Assembly: GCA_030637365.1 (NCBI GenBank)
Contig: DAOWGR010000035.1
Coordinates: 1 to 11,598 of the forward strand
Reading direction: 5' to 3'
Source of the DNA: Elusimicrobiota bacterium
GTDB taxonomy: Bacteria > Elusimicrobiota > Elusimicrobia > Elusimicrobiales > UBA9959
DNA length: 11,598 nt
In this document: in pieces, positions 1 to 6,915 of the stretch
Numbering within the stretch: the first letter of the stretch is position 1
How the letters are laid out: every line of letters begins with the position of its first letter
Made by a program: the position numbers and the translations under genes
The notes under the pieces: generated by a model
Databases searched by the model: none
Seen by the model: the letters and a program-made list of their open reading frames with translations, nothing else
Told to the model about the DNA's origin: nothing

Positions 1-2
1 AA

Positions 3-149
3 GAATTGCAAAAAGGAAATGTGGCAATGGGAATTCTGCTTGCCGGAGTGGTTTTGGTCGCCGCTCTTTATGTGGGCGAAGGGGTAAGCTCAATCAGCAA
101 AGCTCTGGTGCCTCAGCCGTCTATAGGCCAAATTGAAATCTTGGAATAA
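3..149 (+). CDS. DUF350 (UPF0719) membrane protein, C-terminal fragment
   Basis: The reading frame is open from the left edge and stops with TAA at 147-149, so only the last 48 residues are visible. They start with a polar ELQKGNVA segment, followed by a hydrophobic membrane span (GILLAGVVLVAALYVG) and a short tail ending in PQPSIGQIEILE. A KGNVA segment running into such a helix is typical of the final repeat of DUF350 proteins, small integral inner-membrane proteins built from repeated helix pairs, whose function is not established. The start and most of the protein lie outside the window. No clear terminator follows. The assignment rests on this short segment only; the membrane nature is safer than the family name. 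Confidence 0.7.
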   Translation, partial: ELQKGNVAMGILLAGVVLVAALYVGEGVSSISKALVPQPSIGQIEILE

Positions 150-188
150 TACTTACACAACAGTGGAAAATTTTACTTATTGGTCATG

Positions 189-347
189 TCAGTTATATTT
201 ACACACATAACCAGGGTCGCTTAGTACGGCGCCTGGAACACGAACCTTTTGGTTCATCAGATGCAGAAAACTATGTCTTTCTGCCTTCCCTATCTCGCCC
301 TCCCAAAAGCCCAAGTCGGGTTCCGAAGGGTCATGCTTAGCAAACAT
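189..347 (-). CDS. Possible 52-residue peptide in repeat copy 1
   Basis: A minus-strand frame starts at the ATG ending at 347 and stops with TGA at 189-191. Its first 18 residues are MFAKHDPSEPDLGFWEGE; the rest is hydrophilic with one Cys (residue 49), no signal peptide and no membrane span. Copy 2 encodes the same pattern in the same frame (MFxKxxxSEPDLGFWEGE) before a different tail. An AAGG lies about 11 bases upstream of the ATG, and a second in-frame ATG lies 9 bases upstream (356). The frame lies wholly inside a repeat, so the agreement may reflect DNA or RNA conservation rather than protein. I do not recognise the product. Confidence 0.3.
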   Translation of the reverse strand: MFAKHDPSEPDLGFWEGEIGKAERHSFLHLMNQKVRVPGAVLSDPGYVCKYN

Positions 348-398
348 AACTGCCATAACCTTATCTTTGCTTCTTTTAAATAATAAATGTCCACACCC
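189..398 (-). repeat. Dispersed element, copy 1
   Basis: A 35-base core (293-327) is identical to 11493-11527. Reading the minus strand, an 11-base word GGGTGTGGACA (388-398) is followed 41 bases later by ATGTTT (342-347), then by the core, which starts exactly 20 bases after the A of the ATG, as in copies 2 and 3. After the core this copy has its own GC-rich hairpins: GCAGAAA with TTTCTGC, GAACC-AAAA-GGTTC, and CCAGG with CCTGG. The outer limits are set by visible similarity and internal structure, not by clear terminal repeats. It may be a small mobile or REP-like element, a structured RNA, or a family of tiny genes. Confidence 0.7.
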
Positions 399-602
399 TA
401 ACTATAACTTGAATTACCCAACCCGACATAAGGAAAATCCTATAAAAACAGTTTATTAATTTTTGGGAGAACCTTTAATCTTTGAAATTATTTTGAGAAC
501 TAAACCCGTCTTTCTTTTAGCTTTGCAGTCACTATTCTATAATATCTCAAATTCATCGGACATTTCCTTATAAACCAGGGTAATTCTGCCGTATCTTAAT
601 TA

Positions 603-841
603 GGGTTGGGCGGGATGTCTCACACACAGATATGGAATAACAAAATAAAGCGGGTGGCGGTAATGTTTGGCAAGCAAAACCGTTCGGAAGCCGACTTATA
701 ACATGCAGGAGGCTGGGTGGACTGTGCTTTCAAAGGTTTACTACGGACACAAGTTCTCGAGTTGCTATCTTGCAGTGATACGGAGGGGCGACGGTGCGGG
801 GAGACCCCGTTTTTGCTGTCAAATTTACCGACAGGCCCCGC
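603..841 (+). repeat. Dispersed element, copy 3 (degenerate)
   Basis: Opposite in orientation to copies 1 and 2. ATGTTT at 663-668 is followed 20 bases after the A by TTCGGAAGCCGACTT, against TTCGGAACCCGACTT in the other two. The frame reads MFGKQNRSEADL and then TAA (699-701), so it is cut short by changes just after the conserved start. Further downstream, GAGGGGCGAC (783-792) and GGAGACCCCGT (800-810) match copy 2, where the same words occur 5 bases apart instead of 7. About 80 bases lie between the two conserved parts here, but almost none in copy 2. The upstream GGGTTGGGCGG (603-613) is only a weak match to GGGTGTGGACA. Confidence 0.5.
796..841 (+). promoter_or_regulatory. Two mutually exclusive GC-rich hairpins
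   Basis: On the plus strand CGGGG (797-801) can pair with CCCCG (805-809) across a 3-base loop and is followed by TTTTT (810-814), which is the form of an intrinsic terminator. The same GCGGGG (796-801) can instead pair with CCCCGC (836-841), enclosing a second hairpin, CTGTC (816-820) with GACAG (830-834). The two folds cannot coexist. On the minus strand the structure lies 17 bases beyond the symporter stop and could help end that transcript, but no T-run follows it in that direction. Its role is inferred only. Confidence 0.35.
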
Positions 842-857
842 GAAACCTTATCAAAAT

Positions 858-2252
858 TTAGTTAAAATCGTTTTTCTTTTGAGCCAGATAATCCTTTGTT
901 TCTTTAATTATGACTCCGGATAAAAGCAGCATGGCGATAAGATTGGGCACGGTCATAAATGTCATTACCATATCACAAAAACTCCATACCAAATCTATAT
1001 TCCAGATAGCGCCAAAAAAACAAAATCCGCAATAAACAAGCCTATAAGGCTTAACCGCTTTCTTGCCGAAAAGATAACCCATGGCTCTGTCTCCATAATA
1101 AGACCAGCTTATGGAAGTTGAAAGAGCGAAAAGCAAAAGTCCTATCGCCACCACATGACTGCCGATTGCGGATAAGCCTATGGGAGCAAGACCGATGGAA
1201 AAAGCGCTGGTTGTCATGGACACCCCTTTAAGCCCTAAACTCCACGCGCCGGTAACCATTATTACAAGAGCCGTCAGCGTGCATATTATAAGCGTGTCTA
1301 TAAACGGACCTACCGAGGCCACCAATCCTTCCCGCGCCGGATATTTTGTCTTGGCCGCCGCGTGAGCTATGGACGCCGAGCCCTGTCCGGCTTCATTGGA
1401 AAATAATCCTCTCGTTATTCCAAACCTCGCTGTCAGAAAAAAACTTGACCCGATAAATCCGCCTGTTGCAGCCGTGCCCGTAAAAGCGTCCTGAAATATC
1501 ATGACAAAAGCGGCCGGAATTTTCGCGAAATTAAGAAGCAAAACCATTATGGCGCTTACCACATAAAAAACCGCCATAAAAGGCACCAACTTTGAAGTTA
1601 CATTGGCTATTCTCTTTATTCCGCCCACAATAACAAGAAACACCAAAGAAGAAATCACAAGGCCGGAAATTGCCGGAGAAATTCCATAACTGGTATTTAA
1701 TGCGTCGGCCATGGAATTGGATTGAGCCATATTTCCCGTCCCAAGAGAGCAAATGACGGTGCCAATCGCGAATATTCCCGCCATTATGCCGGCCCAAACA
1801 CCCAATTTGCTCTTTAGACCATCAGCCATATAATACATCGGCCCGCCCGATACGGAACCGTCGGGATGCACTTTTCTGTATTTTAAGCCGAGAGTGCATT
1901 CAACATATTTGTTTATCATTCCCAGAAAACCGGTTACCCACATCCAGAATATCGCTCCCGGTCCGCCCCAATATATCGCAAGCGCCACGCCGGCTATATT
2001 TCCGGTTCCAACGGTGGCGGAAAGCGCGGTGGTAAGAGCTTTAAAATGGCTTATATCGCCTGTTTCATTTGGATTATCGTATTTGCCGCTTATAATTTTT
2101 AAAGCATGCCCAAACTGACTGGTCTGCAGAAATTTAAGCCTAATGGTAAAATAAATTCCCGTGGGAATAAGAATGGCCATTAGCAGATATATGCCGATAT
2201 AAGAATTGTAGCCGTTTATGGCTCGTTCCATAATGGCAATAAAATTTTCCAC
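858..2252 (-). CDS. AGCS-family sodium:alanine/glycine symporter
   Basis: A 464-residue inner-membrane transporter of the alanine or glycine:cation symporter family (AgcS/DagA/AlsT type), expected to import alanine or glycine with Na+. Length and hydrophobic pattern fit the family (usually about 440-550 residues, 10-11 helices). Family signatures visible are ALSATVGTGNIAGVA (77-91), GGPGAIFWMWV (96-106), NKYVECTLGLKYR (114-126), GGPMYYM (136-142), FSNEAGQGSASIAHAAA (284-300) and SWSYYGDRA (382-390). The start is GTG (2250-2252), because AGGAGG (2257-2262) sits 4 bases upstream; an ATG seven codons further in (2229-2231) has no comparable site. The gene is monocistronic, with a leader of about 170 bases in which I see no glycine riboswitch. 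Exact substrate cannot be read from sequence. Confidence 0.95.
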   Translation of the reverse strand: MENFIAIMERAINGYNSYIGIYLLMAILIPTGIYFTIRLKFLQTSQFGHALKIISGKYDNPNETGDISHFKALTTALSATVGTGNIAGVALAIYWGGPGAIFWMWVTGFLGMINKYVECTLGLKYRKVHPDGSVSGGPMYYMADGLKSKLGVWAGIMAGIFAIGTVICSLGTGNMAQSNSMADALNTSYGISPAISGLVISSLVFLVIVGGIKRIANVTSKLVPFMAVFYVVSAIMVLLLNFAKIPAAFVMIFQDAFTGTAATGGFIGSSFFLTARFGITRGLFSNEAGQGSASIAHAAAKTKYPAREGLVASVGPFIDTLIICTLTALVIMVTGAWSLGLKGVSMTTSAFSIGLAPIGLSAIGSHVVAIGLLLFALSTSISWSYYGDRAMGYLFGKKAVKPYRLVYCGFCFFGAIWNIDLVWSFCDMVMTFMTVPNLIAMLLLSGVIIKETKDYLAQKKNDFN

Positions 2253-2430
2253 GAAGCCTCCTAAAATTTTTATCCCGCCACTCGCTTATCCCGCCTATGG
2301 CGAAACCACAAGAACAACAACTTCGCAAGCCCGAACCGGCAGAACGACATCGGCGCAGCTTATCCGCCTAAGGCAAGGAGAATAAGGGAGATAAAATTCT
2401 CCGCGCTCCGCATGTGTCAGAATTTGTATT

Positions 2431-2436
2431 ATTATA
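2431..2436 (-). promoter_or_regulatory. Candidate -10 box for the symporter gene
   Basis: The minus strand carries a perfect TATAAT here, preceded by AT-rich DNA. No good -35 box sits at 16-18 bases: TTGAAT is 13 bases away and TTGTCG 20 bases away. If used, transcription would start near 2424 and give a leader of about 170 bases. In that leader the word GGCGG(G)ATAA occurs three times (2360-2368, 2286-2295, 2270-2279 on the complementary strand). Confidence 0.4.
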
Positions 2437-2478
2437 CTAAAAGAAAGTTATTCAAACGACAAATCAATGTATGAAAAA

Positions 2479-3324
2479 TCAGTAATTCAGGAGTTTTTCT
2501 TTTCCATGAGTTCTTTTGTCGATATTAACGACTTTTGAAAAGAAAACAAGATTATTATCGCGAACTTTAATGCCGTACAAAACACCGTTAACGCCCACAA
2601 GCCATTTTATTTGATTTGAAATTTTATCATCCAAATTAAAAGAATACCAAAACTTTCCGTAACGATCCAGACGCAAAGCGATTATTCCGGCTTTATCTTT
2701 CAAGGGTTCATGATTTCTCACAATCGCGTATTTGACCATGTTGGAAAAAATTATTTTTTTCGATTTGGCATAAAGCCTGTCAAAAATATCATTATAAGAT
2801 ATCCTTGAAATAAATCTTTTTCCTTTTTTTACATAGCGCATGCTTATAATTCTGTTTTTAAGAGCAATATTAAACTTAATGCCCCTATATTCATAAACCG
2901 CGCCTTTTTCAAGTTCCGTTTCACTCCAAACAGTTTTTTCATCCATACTTGAATCTTTGGGCCATATGGCAAAATAAATATCCCAATTATCATCAAATAC
3001 AAGCGTGGAAAAAAATTTATAATCTTCTATCTCAATTAAATTTCCGGCCCTTTGGCGATCGGCTTCAAGCTGTTCAAGCGGCACAAAGGATAATTCAATC
3101 GCGACATTTTGTTTTTTTATTGAATTGGCAATATTAGAATCACTCTTCAAAAACGCGTCTAAAGAAAAATCTCCCGCCCTTGGCGGAACTACTCCCGCGT
3201 CAGCTCCGGTATGCCGAATCTCAAGCCCTTCATCCGCGCTCTTATAAGCGCGGCTTTCCGGCTCATTGGCAAAAGAACACAATGACAGAAAAAATATTAC
3301 TGTAAAAAGCATGATTTTATTCAT
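2479..3324 (-). CDS. Secreted protein of unknown function (281 aa)
   Basis: I do not recognise a family. The chosen start is the ATG at 3322-3324, preceded by AAGGCGGG; a TTG 24 bases upstream would only add a non-signal-like extension. From the ATG the protein begins with a clear Sec signal peptide (MNKIMLFTVIFFLSLCSFA, probable cleavage before NEPES). The mature part is hydrophilic, with a low-complexity N-terminal third rich in acidic and small residues. The rest is a mixed alpha/beta region rich in aromatic and basic residues (for example YGKFWYSFNL near the C-terminal end). There are no membrane spans after the signal and no cysteines in the mature part. It is the last of three minus-strand genes encoding exported proteins, 49 bases after the previous stop, so it is probably co-transcribed and acts in the periplasm or outside the cell. 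Confidence 0.7.
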   Translation of the reverse strand: MNKIMLFTVIFFLSLCSFANEPESRAYKSADEGLEIRHTGADAGVVPPRAGDFSLDAFLKSDSNIANSIKKQNVAIELSFVPLEQLEADRQRAGNLIEIEDYKFFSTLVFDDNWDIYFAIWPKDSSMDEKTVWSETELEKGAVYEYRGIKFNIALKNRIISMRYVKKGKRFISRISYNDIFDRLYAKSKKIIFSNMVKYAIVRNHEPLKDKAGIIALRLDRYGKFWYSFNLDDKISNQIKWLVGVNGVLYGIKVRDNNLVFFSKVVNIDKRTHGKEKLLNY

Positions 3325-3373
3325 TTTACCCGCCTTAATTAAGAACAAGATTTTAACGACCCGTTTTTAAAAA

Positions 3374-3931
3374 TTATTTTTTGGTTTCCTCAAGATAAAA
3401 ACCGCCGCGCAAATAACCGCTGCCGCTTAAGCGAATATGATTGGAAGAAGGCCAGCCCGACACCCTAATGGTCCCTCTGATATATAAGCTGCCGATATAT
3501 TTGCCGTTTTTATATAACTGAACATTTTCATTTATATAAACATTTTGCGACACATGATGATTATCTCTGGCCCAAAAAGAAACTCTCTCGTTAATATATA
3601 CCCGGCTTGAGGCAATCTGTCCGGACGAATCCCTAAAAACAACACGGTCGGTAAAGGAAACACTTGCGCGTCCCTGACTTGACAAAAAACCGGAACCGCT
3701 CAAATTAACATAAGCAGAAACGCTTATATATTGACTCTTATCGCTTTTAACAATAATTTTTTCCGGCTTTATTTCAATATTTTTCCAGAGTTTAATATTC
3801 TCCGCGGCAATAATTTTAACCGAATTTATTTCTTTTGAAAAATTTTGAAAAGAATTTCCGGACAGCTCTTCCGCTGAAACAACACCGCCAAAAAACAACG
3901 CGGTTAAAACGCTTATAATTGCTCTTTTCAT
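3374..3931 (-). CDS. Secreted beta-rich repeat protein, function unknown (185 aa)
   Basis: The start ATG (3929-3931) has AGGAG 9 bases upstream. Residues 1-20 form a signal peptide with probable cleavage after VVSA. The mature protein looks all-beta, with alternating hydrophobic residues and many Gly and Ser, and contains internal near-repeats: LSGSGFL (77-83) and LSGSGYL (168-174) bracket the domain, and VYINERV (111-117) is followed 20 residues later by VYINENV (131-137). This resembles short stacked strands, as in a small beta-solenoid or sandwich, but I do not recognise a named family. It lies between the OmpA-like gene (77 bases upstream) and the next secreted unknown (49 bases downstream), which suggests a shared envelope role. 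There are no cysteines and no lipobox. Confidence 0.7.
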   Translation of the reverse strand: MKRAIISVLTALFFGGVVSAEELSGNSFQNFSKEINSVKIIAAENIKLWKNIEIKPEKIIVKSDKSQYISVSAYVNLSGSGFLSSQGRASVSFTDRVVFRDSSGQIASSRVYINERVSFWARDNHHVSQNVYINENVQLYKNGKYIGSLYIRGTIRVSGWPSSNHIRLSGSGYLRGGFYLEETKK

Positions 3932-4008
3932 ATTATTTAACTCCTGTCAATCCAAATGCCATAATTCCCTTATCCCTCTATAGGAAACGATTTTTTTCAA
4001 AAACTCGA

Positions 4009-4875
4009 TTAAACAACCGGCCTTAAAATAACAATATCAACCCTTCTGTTTTTAGCTCTTCCCTCTTTCGTCGCGTTTGAAGCAATCGGATTATCGGAAC
4101 CCTGTCCTTCATAAGCAAGCTGATCTGGGTTAATACCGTTTTTCACTAAATATTTATAAACAGAAAAAGCTCTTTTTCGCGATAAAATCTTATTGCTTTT
4201 GACAGTTCCGATTGAATCGGTGTACCCGCGCACAATCACTTTATTTTCAGGATAAGATTTTAAAAAAACGATAATTTCCCTTAAAGCCTTCACTGTTTTT
4301 TTTCGCAGCATAAATTGGCCGGATTTAAACAAAGCCATTTCATTTACGCTTATCAACAGTCCTTTGGCTATATAGTTAATTCGCAATTTCAAGCCGGAAA
4401 GACATTTAAGAGAAGCAGGAACGCTCAAACTGAAAAAAGTTTGAGGAGTTTTATAAAAGTTTTTTTGAGAATCCCTCCAAATGAATCTGGCGCTATAAAA
4501 TCCATCCGGAAGCAAATCTCCGTCATTCGAAAAACCCGACCACGGAAATGAAAAAGAGGACGGATAACCCTTTCCCTGTATAAAACTCACTTTGCGCTTA
4601 TCACCCCTGTTTTCAAAAACTTGAATCTGCCACATGCTAACATTTCCGAGAATGTCCTCATCAGTGAAAAAATCAGCTCCCATTAATGAAACCGAACTGC
4701 CGATGACAAATGTAATGGGCGGTCTGAGAAATTTTCCATTCGAAATCACTCTTTCATGAACATCCAACACCACACTTGTTTGATCGCTTTTAAAAGAAGC
4801 GGTTTGAAGCGGATAAACGAACAATAAAACAAAACAAACAGCCGAAAAAAACGCCTTTATATTTAATGCTTTCAT
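4009..4875 (-). CDS. OmpA-family peptidoglycan-binding envelope protein
   Basis: A 288-residue protein with a signal peptide (residues 1 to about 27, MKALNIKAFFSAVCFVLLFV then YPLQTAS). The C-terminal third (about 171-286) is an OmpA-like domain: GYTDSIG (217-223) carries the conserved Asp220, LSRKRAFSVYKYL (231-243) the conserved Arg235, and GRAKNRRVDIVI (272-283) closes the fold. In the family, this Asp and Arg bind the diaminopimelate of peptidoglycan. The middle region contains PWSGFSNDGDLLPDGFYSAR (111-130), a pattern like the FlgD-type Ig-like fold, rather than an OmpA barrel. It is therefore more likely a periplasmic or outer-membrane-associated adaptor than a porin. It is the first gene of a probable three-gene operon. 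GGGGG lies 9 bases before the ATG. Confidence 0.88.
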   Translation of the reverse strand: MKALNIKAFFSAVCFVLLFVYPLQTASFKSDQTSVVLDVHERVISNGKFLRPPITFVIGSSVSLMGADFFTDEDILGNVSMWQIQVFENRGDKRKVSFIQGKGYPSSFSFPWSGFSNDGDLLPDGFYSARFIWRDSQKNFYKTPQTFFSLSVPASLKCLSGLKLRINYIAKGLLISVNEMALFKSGQFMLRKKTVKALREIIVFLKSYPENKVIVRGYTDSIGTVKSNKILSRKRAFSVYKYLVKNGINPDQLAYEGQGSDNPIASNATKEGRAKNRRVDIVILRPVV

Positions 4876-5020
4876 CTACCATATCCCCCACGCAAATAAA
4901 CTATGCCCGCAACTACACAACCCCAAAGTCGCATTTATTTTCCGTTCCGCTAAAACTTAGATGAACATAACAAAATTGCACAGCGGATGGAAAAAAATCA
5001 TTAAAATACCAATACTCCAT

Positions 5021-5049
5021 ATTATATTATGCTAAAAACCTCCTGTGAA
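5021..5049 (-). promoter_or_regulatory. Sigma70-type promoter for the OmpA-like operon
   Basis: On the minus strand TTCACA (5044-5049, five of six consensus bases) is followed after exactly 17 bases by TATAAT (5021-5026, perfect). Transcription would start near 5014, about 140 bases before the OmpA-like start codon. A 35-codon ATG frame beginning at 5020 lies before this start point and so is not expected in the mRNA. Confidence 0.6.
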
Positions 5050-5115
5050 TGCCTATGACATGAGTCAAACTATCGCATTCCCATAAAAACTGTTTTTTAT
5101 TCTCTAAACACACCT

Positions 5116-5160
5116 AAAACATAAGTTGCCAAAAAAATTCAATTTGGCAACTTATGTTTT
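5116..5160 (-). terminator. Terminator hairpin after the first protease gene
   Basis: An 18-bp perfect inverted repeat (5116-5133 with 5143-5160) has a 9-base loop. In the minus-strand transcript it lies 18 bases after the stop codon of the 5179-6684 gene and ends in TTTT, with the matching A-run on the ascending arm. This fits an intrinsic terminator and, given the symmetry, could work in both directions. It separates the protease transcript from the OmpA-like operon promoter. Confidence 0.65.
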
Positions 5161-5178
5161 GGATATTTTCGTTTTTAA

Positions 5179-6684
5179 TTAAATCTTAATCACTTCGCCG
5201 GCTTTGCAAACGGAATACTCCATTATCTCATCCCACGATGCTTCCGGTCCGGGGTCTTTACACTTTTCTTTCCCTGATTTTATATTATAAAGAAAAGTGA
5301 CAAAATCATGCCATTTAGAGGCTTTCGCGAAAGCAAAATCCTGATATCTGTTTTCAAATATACTTTCCAATTTGTCCTGCGATATTCTTGTTTCCACAGG
5401 CGGCAAATAAACGGATATGCCCCTGGAATTTAATAACGGCGTCCCCGCCGAATCATTGCCAACGGTCACATTATGAATGACAAGCTGTTTGGAAATAAAA
5501 CGCTTAAGAATTTTAATTCTGGCTTTAAGACTCCTGGCCTCAATCCCCTCTTTTGTCATATTGACAAGCATTAAATCGGCAAAATGACTTATATCGCCAA
5601 AAAAAGATATTGTTTTATCAGGGTCGTAACCCGCGCCTAAAATATCATACCGCAGAACCCTTTTCTTCGCCACCTCTATAGCCTCAATATCATTAACTTT
5701 TTGGACCGCCTGCGCGAAACCCGCGAGATGATGGGCAAATTCTTCAAGTTTTGACGCCCTTATCGCGGAAAGAACGGCGCTTCTTCCGACAATTGTATAA
5801 AATGATTCAAAAGATTCCACTATAAGACCGCTAAAATCTTCCGCGCTCGCGTAAGGCATCCGCTTAAGAGCGCCAAGAAACATGTCATAGGGATAACCAT
5901 ATCCCGGAACGGTCTCTTCCGCTCCCACTATAATGTCCGCGTAATCCTTGACTTCATAAGCCACTTCAGCCATCTGCATCAAACAGGCGTCAAAAGCGAG
6001 TATGTCAACTTTGCCGGCTTCTTTAAGAATTTTACCGATTTCAATAGTCCTTACATAATTTCCGGTTTCATCATCATAAGATATGCCTTTATTGCGAGTT
6101 CTGTTTCCCTGCGCGACATCAAGCCAGCCGGTTCCATGATTCCAAAGCACAAGCATATATTTTTTCGCGGGATAATGGACTTTTGACCATTTAACAAAAT
6201 CCGCGGCTCTTTTATAATCGCCCATATCCACATTTTCAGTTTCCATTATAATTGGCGAAGTTATCTTTTCCTCATCATTGTCTTTTTTAATATAAAGCCT
6301 TCTTGAACCTGTCCAATCGCCATCAAGATCAATATCTCCATCTTGGCCTTTCATTCTTCCAAACTCAACCACAATATTTATATTTTTGTCGGAACCGACA
6401 GTTTCCATCTGATTGACATTGAGCAATCCGGCGATTTCCAAATTATTCTTGCCATTAATAAAAACCATAACGGTCCATTCTTTTGCGGCAACAGATTCCG
6501 ATTGCGAGTTTGGCTTTGGCTTAAACCAATTAAAGAGACCGCTTCGGTTTAAATCATCGGAGAAGTTGATATCGTTCGCGGTAATGGAATTTAAATTGAA
6601 ATTTTCCAGCGCCATGCCGTTCGCGCCGGAAAAGAAAAGAAATGTCGCCGCTATCATTGTAATTTTCAGTATCACTCTTTTCAT
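5179..6684 (-). CDS. Clostripain-family (C11) secreted cysteine protease, copy A
   Basis: A 501-residue protein of peptidase family C11. It has a signal peptide (about 1-23), then a conserved linker (ENFNLNSITANDIN to NWFKPKP, 27-58), and the caspase-like core begins at EWTVMVFINGKNNLE (69-83). The catalytic dyad is His183 in LWNHGTGW and Cys234 in FDACLM; Asp232, two residues before Cys, fits the S1 residue that gives family members a preference for Arg or Lys at P1. A basic stretch between them (NRTRNK, 194-199) is a possible self-cleavage site, by analogy with PmC11. A tail of about 30 residues carries two cysteines (475, 493) and is absent from copy B. AGGAG lies 9 bases before the ATG. 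It is probably exported and acts on extracellular or periplasmic protein. Confidence 0.92.
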   Translation of the reverse strand: MKRVILKITMIAATFLFFSGANGMALENFNLNSITANDINFSDDLNRSGLFNWFKPKPNSQSESVAAKEWTVMVFINGKNNLEIAGLLNVNQMETVGSDKNINIVVEFGRMKGQDGDIDLDGDWTGSRRLYIKKDNDEEKITSPIIMETENVDMGDYKRAADFVKWSKVHYPAKKYMLVLWNHGTGWLDVAQGNRTRNKGISYDDETGNYVRTIEIGKILKEAGKVDILAFDACLMQMAEVAYEVKDYADIIVGAEETVPGYGYPYDMFLGALKRMPYASAEDFSGLIVESFESFYTIVGRSAVLSAIRASKLEEFAHHLAGFAQAVQKVNDIEAIEVAKKRVLRYDILGAGYDPDKTISFFGDISHFADLMLVNMTKEGIEARSLKARIKILKRFISKQLVIHNVTVGNDSAGTPLLNSRGISVYLPPVETRISQDKLESIFENRYQDFAFAKASKWHDFVTFLYNIKSGKEKCKDPGPEASWDEIMEYSVCKAGEVIKI

Positions 6685-6721
6685 TGTAATATTCTCCTAA
6701 GTTTCAAAATAATAAGACCTT

Positions 6722-6751
6722 ACTATAGCTTAGCTTGTTGAGAAATCGCAA
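6722..6751 (-). promoter_or_regulatory. Candidate promoter of protease copy A
   Basis: On the minus strand TTGCGA (6746-6751) and TATAGT (6722-6727) are separated by 18 bases, about 35 bases before the start codon. They lie in a 69-base block (6726-6794) that aligns without gaps to 8395-8463 upstream of copy B; I count 55 identical positions. The TTGCGA box is unchanged in both copies, while the -10 region is poorer in copy B. Confidence 0.45.
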
Positions 6752-6915
6752 AACAGTGTCATAAGTCCCTTTGTATAATAGGCCTAATGACCCCTGATAA
6801 AAAACCCACACATAAAAATCTCTCTTTCCCAATTTCCATTTTCTGCCGCGGCATATAATAAATATCCGTAATTCCGTCCTCTTTATGTTTTGCAACGGAC
6901 TTTATTATTGCCGCG

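Larger units (their letters stand above)
150..857. other. Gene-poor stretch with two short repeat elements
   Basis: About 700 bases separate the DUF350 gene from the symporter gene. No reading frame has a recognisable domain. The stretch holds repeat copy 1 (minus, about 189-398) and degenerate copy 3 (plus, about 603-841), both described separately. Between them, roughly 400-600 is AT-rich. It contains a minus-strand frame of 36 codons (563 down to 456) interrupted by a TAG at codon 9, which may be a decayed gene or chance. A plus-strand frame at 667-861 begins with TTG, overlaps copy 3 and has no credible ribosome-binding site, so it is not called as a gene. Confidence 0.6.

Noticed and set aside
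456..563. 36-codon minus-strand frame with an internal TAG, starting MSDEFEIL
   Set aside because: AAGGA is too close to the ATG, there is no recognisable family, and a single in-frame stop in 36 codons is expected by chance; it could be a remnant but cannot be supported.
150..857. tRNA, tmRNA, RNase P RNA or SRP RNA in the gene-poor stretch
   Set aside because: I looked for their conserved sequence blocks and found none on either strand.
667..861. 64-residue plus-strand frame overlapping repeat copy 3
   Set aside because: It starts with TTG without a good ribosome-binding site, is out of frame with the conserved MFxK start, and covers GC-rich hairpins better explained as structure.
4909..4922. 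Possible sigma54 promoter (GG-N10-GC with TTGC) before the OmpA-like gene
   Set aside because: The -24 element lacks the CAC part, and a much better sigma70 promoter is present at 5021-5049.
4916..5020. 35-codon minus-strand frame (MEYWYFNDFF...) preceded at a distance by AGGAGG
   Set aside because: Its ATG lies before the predicted transcription start, the AGGAGG is about 17 bases away, and it is overlapped by the operon promoter region.
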